Notes under the pieces: generated by a model
Seen by the model: the letters and a program-made list of their open reading frames with translations, nothing else
What the model was told of the DNA's origin: nothing
Databases searched by the model: none
Source: an uncultured Bacteroidales bacterium
GTDB lineage: Bacteria > Bacteroidota > Bacteroidia > Bacteroidales > P3
DNA: 64,000 nt
Direction: 5' to 3'
Assembly: GCA_900318665.1 (NCBI GenBank)
Contig: ONLQ01000006.1
Span: 1-64,000, forward strand
Shown: one piece after another, positions 61,412 through 64,000 of the stretch
Layout: each line of letters opens with the position of its first letter
How positions within the stretch are numbered: the stretch's first letter is position 1
Translations under genes and position numbers: made by a program

Positions 61412-61879
61412 ATGAGAATAGGCATAGGCTATGATGTTCACAAACTCCAGGAAGGTCTGCCTCTCTGGATTGGCGGAATACGCATTGAACATACCAAAGG
61501 CCTTGTGGGGCACAGCGATGCCGACGTGCTTATCCATGCTATTTGCGACGCGTTGCTGGGTGCTGCCGCTTTGGGTGACATAGGAAAGCATTTCCCTGAT
61601 ACCGACCCGGCATACAAAGGCATTGACAGCAAGGTGTTGCTGCGCCATGTGTGCCAACTGATTAAAGACAACGGCTATACTATCGGTAATGTGGATAGCA
61701 TCGTTGCCGCACAGAAACCGAAACTGATGCCTCATATCATGCAGATGCGGCAGACCCTTGCTGACTGCATGGGAGTCGATGTGTCGCAGGTGTCGGTAAA
61801 GGCTACCACTACCGAGCATCTGGGCTTCGAGGGTCGCGAAGAGGGTATTTCCGCTCAGGCAGTGGCTCTTTTGAATTGA
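61412..61879 (+). CDS. ispF: 2-C-methyl-D-erythritol 2,4-cyclodiphosphate synthase
   Basis: A 155-residue enzyme of the MEP isoprenoid pathway. It starts [15 protein letters not shown], with Asp8 and His10 as metal ligands, and contains [34 protein letters not shown], including the third metal-binding His near residue 42. The end [24 protein letters not shown] is canonical. It follows porV by 30 bp and may share its transcript; no functional link to T9SS is known. Confidence 0.97.
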   Translation: MRIGIGYDVHKLQEGLPLWIGGIRIEHTKGLVGHSDADVLIHAICDALLGAAALGDIGKHFPDTDPAYKGIDSKVLLRHVCQLIKDNGYTIGNVDSIVAAQKPKLMPHIMQMRQTLADCMGVDVSQVSVKATTTEHLGFEGREEGISAQAVALLN

Positions 61880-61893
61880 AAAAAGGTTTCATA

Positions 61894-62178
61894 ATGGAAC
61901 AGTATAAAGGCAAAGAACAAGAATCGGCTGGCGTTGATGAGTTAGAGGACAGCGGTTGCAAACTGGTACTCTACAACGACGACGTTCATACCTTTGATTA
62001 TGTGATAAAGGCCCTTGTGGACATCTGCCGCCACACCACCGAACAGGCCGAGCAATGCGCCGTACTCGTACACTGCTATGGCAAATGCATTGTCAAGACA
62101 GGCGGTTATTCCGACCTCTTGCCGATGCATACCGCTCTACTAAACAAACAACTGACTTCGGAACTTGTGGAAGGATAA
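61894..62178 (+). CDS. clpS: ClpS-like adaptor of the ClpAP/ClpCP protease
   Basis: A 94-residue protein with an acidic, flexible N-terminus followed by the ClpS core CKLVLYNDDVHTFDYVIKALVDICRHTTEQAEQCAVLVHCYGKCIV. The NDDVHTFDYV motif holds the Asn-Asp pair that binds N-degrons. The ATG at 61894 lies 14 bp after ispF; an in-frame TTG at 61876 overlapping ispF is less likely. ClpS delivers N-end-rule substrates to the ClpA/ClpC unfoldase. Confidence 0.92.
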   Translation: MEQYKGKEQESAGVDELEDSGCKLVLYNDDVHTFDYVIKALVDICRHTTEQAEQCAVLVHCYGKCIVKTGGYSDLLPMHTALLNKQLTSELVEG

Positions 62179-62227
62179 CACCCCCGAAACAACGAATAGC
62201 CTAAACACTCACAAAATCCAATATAAC

Positions 62228-62707
62228 ATGTCGCTCACATTCATTATCATAATTCTCATCATTGGGCTTGCGCTCATCACGCTTGAAATAGTTGTTCTGC
62301 CTGGCGGCATTGCTGGTGTCTTTGGCTTGCTGCTTATAGGCTTCGGTACATGGCAAACCTATCTGAACTATGGTCCTCATGCCGGTAGCATTGTGCTTGC
62401 AGGTTCTATAATCGTGTGCGTTGCAATGCTGGTCATACTGCTGAAAAGTCGCACGTGGAACAAATTCTCGCTCGAAGCAGAGTCCGATAGCAAAGTCAAT
62501 CAGATAGACCAGGCTTCTATCAACGTAGGCGCCCGTGGCGTAACCATCGCACGCCTTGCCCCCACAGGCAAAGCCCTCATTGATGGCGAGCAGGTAGAAG
62601 TCCATGCCGTCAACAAGTTCATCGACCCCGACCGTCCCATAGAGGTCATTGCCGTTGAAGGCTATCGTATCGATGTCAAAGAGATTGACGACGAGAGAGA
62701 GTTTTGA
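62228..62707 (+). CDS. NfeD-family membrane protein
   Basis: A 159-residue protein with two or three N-terminal membrane helices (SLTFIIIILIIGLALITLE and GGIAGVFGLLLIGFG, then SIVLAGSIIVCVAMLVILL) and a C-terminal OB-fold (GARGVTIARLAPTGKALIDGEQVEVHA...IEVIAVEGYRIDVKEI). This is the short NfeD form that pairs with flotillin-like genes, and floA follows after 62 bp. The start at 62228 begins the first helix; a longer in-frame start at 62165 overlaps clpS. Confidence 0.92.
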   Translation: MSLTFIIIILIIGLALITLEIVVLPGGIAGVFGLLLIGFGTWQTYLNYGPHAGSIVLAGSIIVCVAMLVILLKSRTWNKFSLEAESDSKVNQIDQASINVGARGVTIARLAPTGKALIDGEQVEVHAVNKFIDPDRPIEVIAVEGYRIDVKEIDDEREF

Positions 62708-62769
62708 ATCGAGGATTGATGCTTTTCCTTATTTTCGGATTAATTAAATAACAAATAAATATCAATCAA

Positions 62770-63723
62770 ATGGAAACATTTATCACAGTAGCAGTATTTG
62801 TCGTTCTGCTTTTCTTGTTCCTCTACCTCTTTCCGGTAGGCATCTGGTTTCAGGCACTCATCTCTGGTGTCCACACCTCTATCGTGCAACTCTTTTTCAT
62901 GCGTTTCCGCAAGGTTCCTCCTACGGTCATCGTTAATAACCTTATCTCTGCCTCTAAGGCTGGTCTGAAACTGACCTCCAATGAGTTGGAAGCCCACTAT
63001 CTGGCGGGCGGACGTGTCGGTTCGGTGGTCAACGCGCTGATTTCTGCCGACAAGGCAAATATGAACCTCGATTTCAAGACCGCTACGGCTATCGACCTTG
63101 CAGGTCGCGATGTGCTTGAGGCTGTGAAGACCTCGGTCAACCCCAAGGTTATCGACACGCCTCCGGTGGCCTTGATTGCCAAAGCCCGTGTCACTGTGCG
63201 TACCAACATCAAGCAGTTAGTTGGTGGTGCTGGTGAAGAGACCATCTTGGCTCGCGTTGGCGAAGGTATCGTTACCTCTATCGGCTCAGCCGTAACCCAC
63301 AAGCAGGTGCTCGAAAACCCCGACAGCATATCGAAACTCGTTCTCTCGAAAGGTTTGGATAGTGGTACTGCCTTTGAGATTCTCTCTATCGACATTGCCG
63401 ACATCGATGTCGGAAAGAACATTGGTGCACAACTGCAGATGGACCAGGCCAACGCTGACAAGAACATCGCTCAGGCCAAGGCCGAAGAGCGTCGTGCTAT
63501 GGCTGTGGCTTCGGAGCAGGAAATGAAAGCCAAGGCCCAAGAGGCTCGTGCCCGCGTTATCGAGGCTGAAGCCGAAGTGCCCAAAGCAATGGCAGAAGCC
63601 TTCCGCAACGGCAACCTCGGCATCATGGACTACTATCGTATGAAGAATATCCAAGCCGACACCGATATGCGCGAAAGCATCTCTAAACCCGCAGGCAAAC
63701 CCGCCACGCCCGCAGGCAAATAA
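62770..63723 (+). CDS. floA: Flotillin-like protein FloA (YqfA family)
   Basis: A 317-residue membrane-associated scaffold. A single hydrophobic helix (about 5-25) leads to a short loop and the SPFH-like region ([25 protein letters not shown]...[28 protein letters not shown]...[25 protein letters not shown]). The C-terminal part is an alanine-rich coiled coil (about 220-275). It organises membrane microdomains in other bacteria. It pairs with the NfeD gene upstream and ends at a strong terminator. Confidence 0.95.
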   Translation: METFITVAVFVVLLFLFLYLFPVGIWFQALISGVHTSIVQLFFMRFRKVPPTVIVNNLISASKAGLKLTSNELEAHYLAGGRVGSVVNALISADKANMNLDFKTATAIDLAGRDVLEAVKTSVNPKVIDTPPVALIAKARVTVRTNIKQLVGGAGEETILARVGEGIVTSIGSAVTHKQVLENPDSISKLVLSKGLDSGTAFEILSIDIADIDVGKNIGAQLQMDQANADKNIAQAKAEERRAMAVASEQEMKAKAQEARARVIEAEAEVPKAMAEAFRNGNLGIMDYYRMKNIQADTDMRESISKPAGKPATPAGK

Positions 63724-63742
63724 GGACAAATAAAACAAAGAG

Positions 63743-63779
63743 AAAGGCCTTGAAAGCAAAAACTTTCAAGGCCTTTTTT
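63743..63779 (+). terminator. Terminator after floA
   Basis: AAAGGCCTTGAAAG pairs with CTTTCAAGGCCTTT over a 6-nt loop, then TTT. It probably ends the whole porU-to-floA run of rightward genes. Confidence 0.9.
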
Positions 63780-63843
63780 GATGGGGATGTTATGCTATCC
63801 GGAGCCTTCAGATTATACGGGACTTCCGGAAAATCCTTTACGC

Positions 63844-64000
63844 TTATCCTTCTCTGTAAATCACTGAGCCGCTGGCTTGGTGGGTGGCGAGGACCAACAC
63901 CTCGGCAATCTGGACGTGCTTGGGTGCGGAGGCGGCGTAGAAAGCCACGTCGGCAATGTCGTCGCCTGTGAGGGGTTTGATGCCTTTATACACGCCTTCG
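63844..64000 (-). CDS. Short-chain dehydrogenase/reductase (C-terminal end, cut by window edge)
   Basis: Only the last 51 residues and the stop lie in the window. They read GVYKGIKPLTGDDIADVAFYAAS, then APKHVQIAEVLVLATHQASG and SVIYREG, which matches the C-terminus of the YdfG-like NAD(P)-dependent 3-hydroxy-acid dehydrogenase branch of the SDR superfamily. The catalytic Tyr/Lys and the cofactor motif lie outside. Convergent with floA. Confidence 0.85.
   Translation of the reverse strand, partial: EGVYKGIKPLTGDDIADVAFYAASAPKHVQIAEVLVLATHQASGSVIYREG

Overview
The window looks like chromosomal DNA of a Bacteroidales-type member of the phylum Bacteroidota, probably an anaerobe. The support is type IX secretion (T9SS) and gliding-type proteins (PorU, PorV, PorP/SprF, GldJ), many Cys-lipoproteins, TonB-dependent outer-membrane proteins, promoters of the Bacteroides form (TTTG, 19 bp, TAnnTTTG), A-rich leaders in place of Shine-Dalgarno sequences, a class III anaerobic ribonucleotide reductase and a citrate lyase operon. 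I cannot name the species. Nearly all genes are intact; only the two edge genes (ruvB on the left, a short-chain dehydrogenase on the right) are cut.

Layout. 0-6 kb: housekeeping genes (ruvB, a universal stress protein, a HI0933-type flavoprotein, tRNA-Gln, HU, a Wza-like lipoprotein, ornithine aminotransferase). 6.5-12.3 kb: a vitamin B12 uptake operon. A cobalamin riboswitch leads into a BtuB-type TonB receptor, a BtuG-like beta-propeller lipoprotein and a T9SS-exported protein with three 150-residue repeats. 12.3-20.1 kb: a citrate lyase operon, citD-citE-citF-citX-citCG(fused)-aconitase. 20.2-23.2 kb: a second cobalamin riboswitch ahead of nrdD and nrdG. 23.3-27 kb: a thioredoxin-domain protein and an M3 metallopeptidase lipoprotein. 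27-39.5 kb: an accessory region of secreted lipoproteins, with four tandem alpha/beta-hydrolase paralogues, an AMP-forming acyl/aryl ligase and a fifth hydrolase between two paralogous lipoproteins of unknown function. 39.5-48.8 kb: a five-gene efflux-type operon (TolC, BMP-like binding lipoprotein, periplasmic-binding/C13-peptidase fusion, membrane fusion protein, RND pump). 48.9-53.5 kb: an outer-membrane beta-barrel protein and a fused oligopeptide-type ABC ATPase. 53.7-61.4 kb: a T9SS cluster, porP and gldJ leftward, porU and porV rightward. 61.4-64 kb: ispF, clpS, nfeD, floA.

How the parts fit. The B12 operon and nrdDG both appear to answer to cellular cobalamin: uptake and a B12-independent ribonucleotide reductase would be made when B12 is scarce. 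The third B12-operon protein carries a C-terminal sorting domain of the kind that PorU and PorV, 45 kb away, would process. The most unusual object is the lipoprotein at 42120-44297. It joins a type I periplasmic ligand-binding domain to a legumain/GPI8-like (C13) cysteine-peptidase domain with its His/Cys pair intact, and lies inside an operon for a tripartite RND pump beside a second ligand-binding lipoprotein. I take this to be the best candidate for an undescribed system. Other unexplained structure includes 7-bp-periodic arrays ahead of three unrelated genes, a 42-nt intergenic repeat pair, and an inverted repeat ahead of porU.
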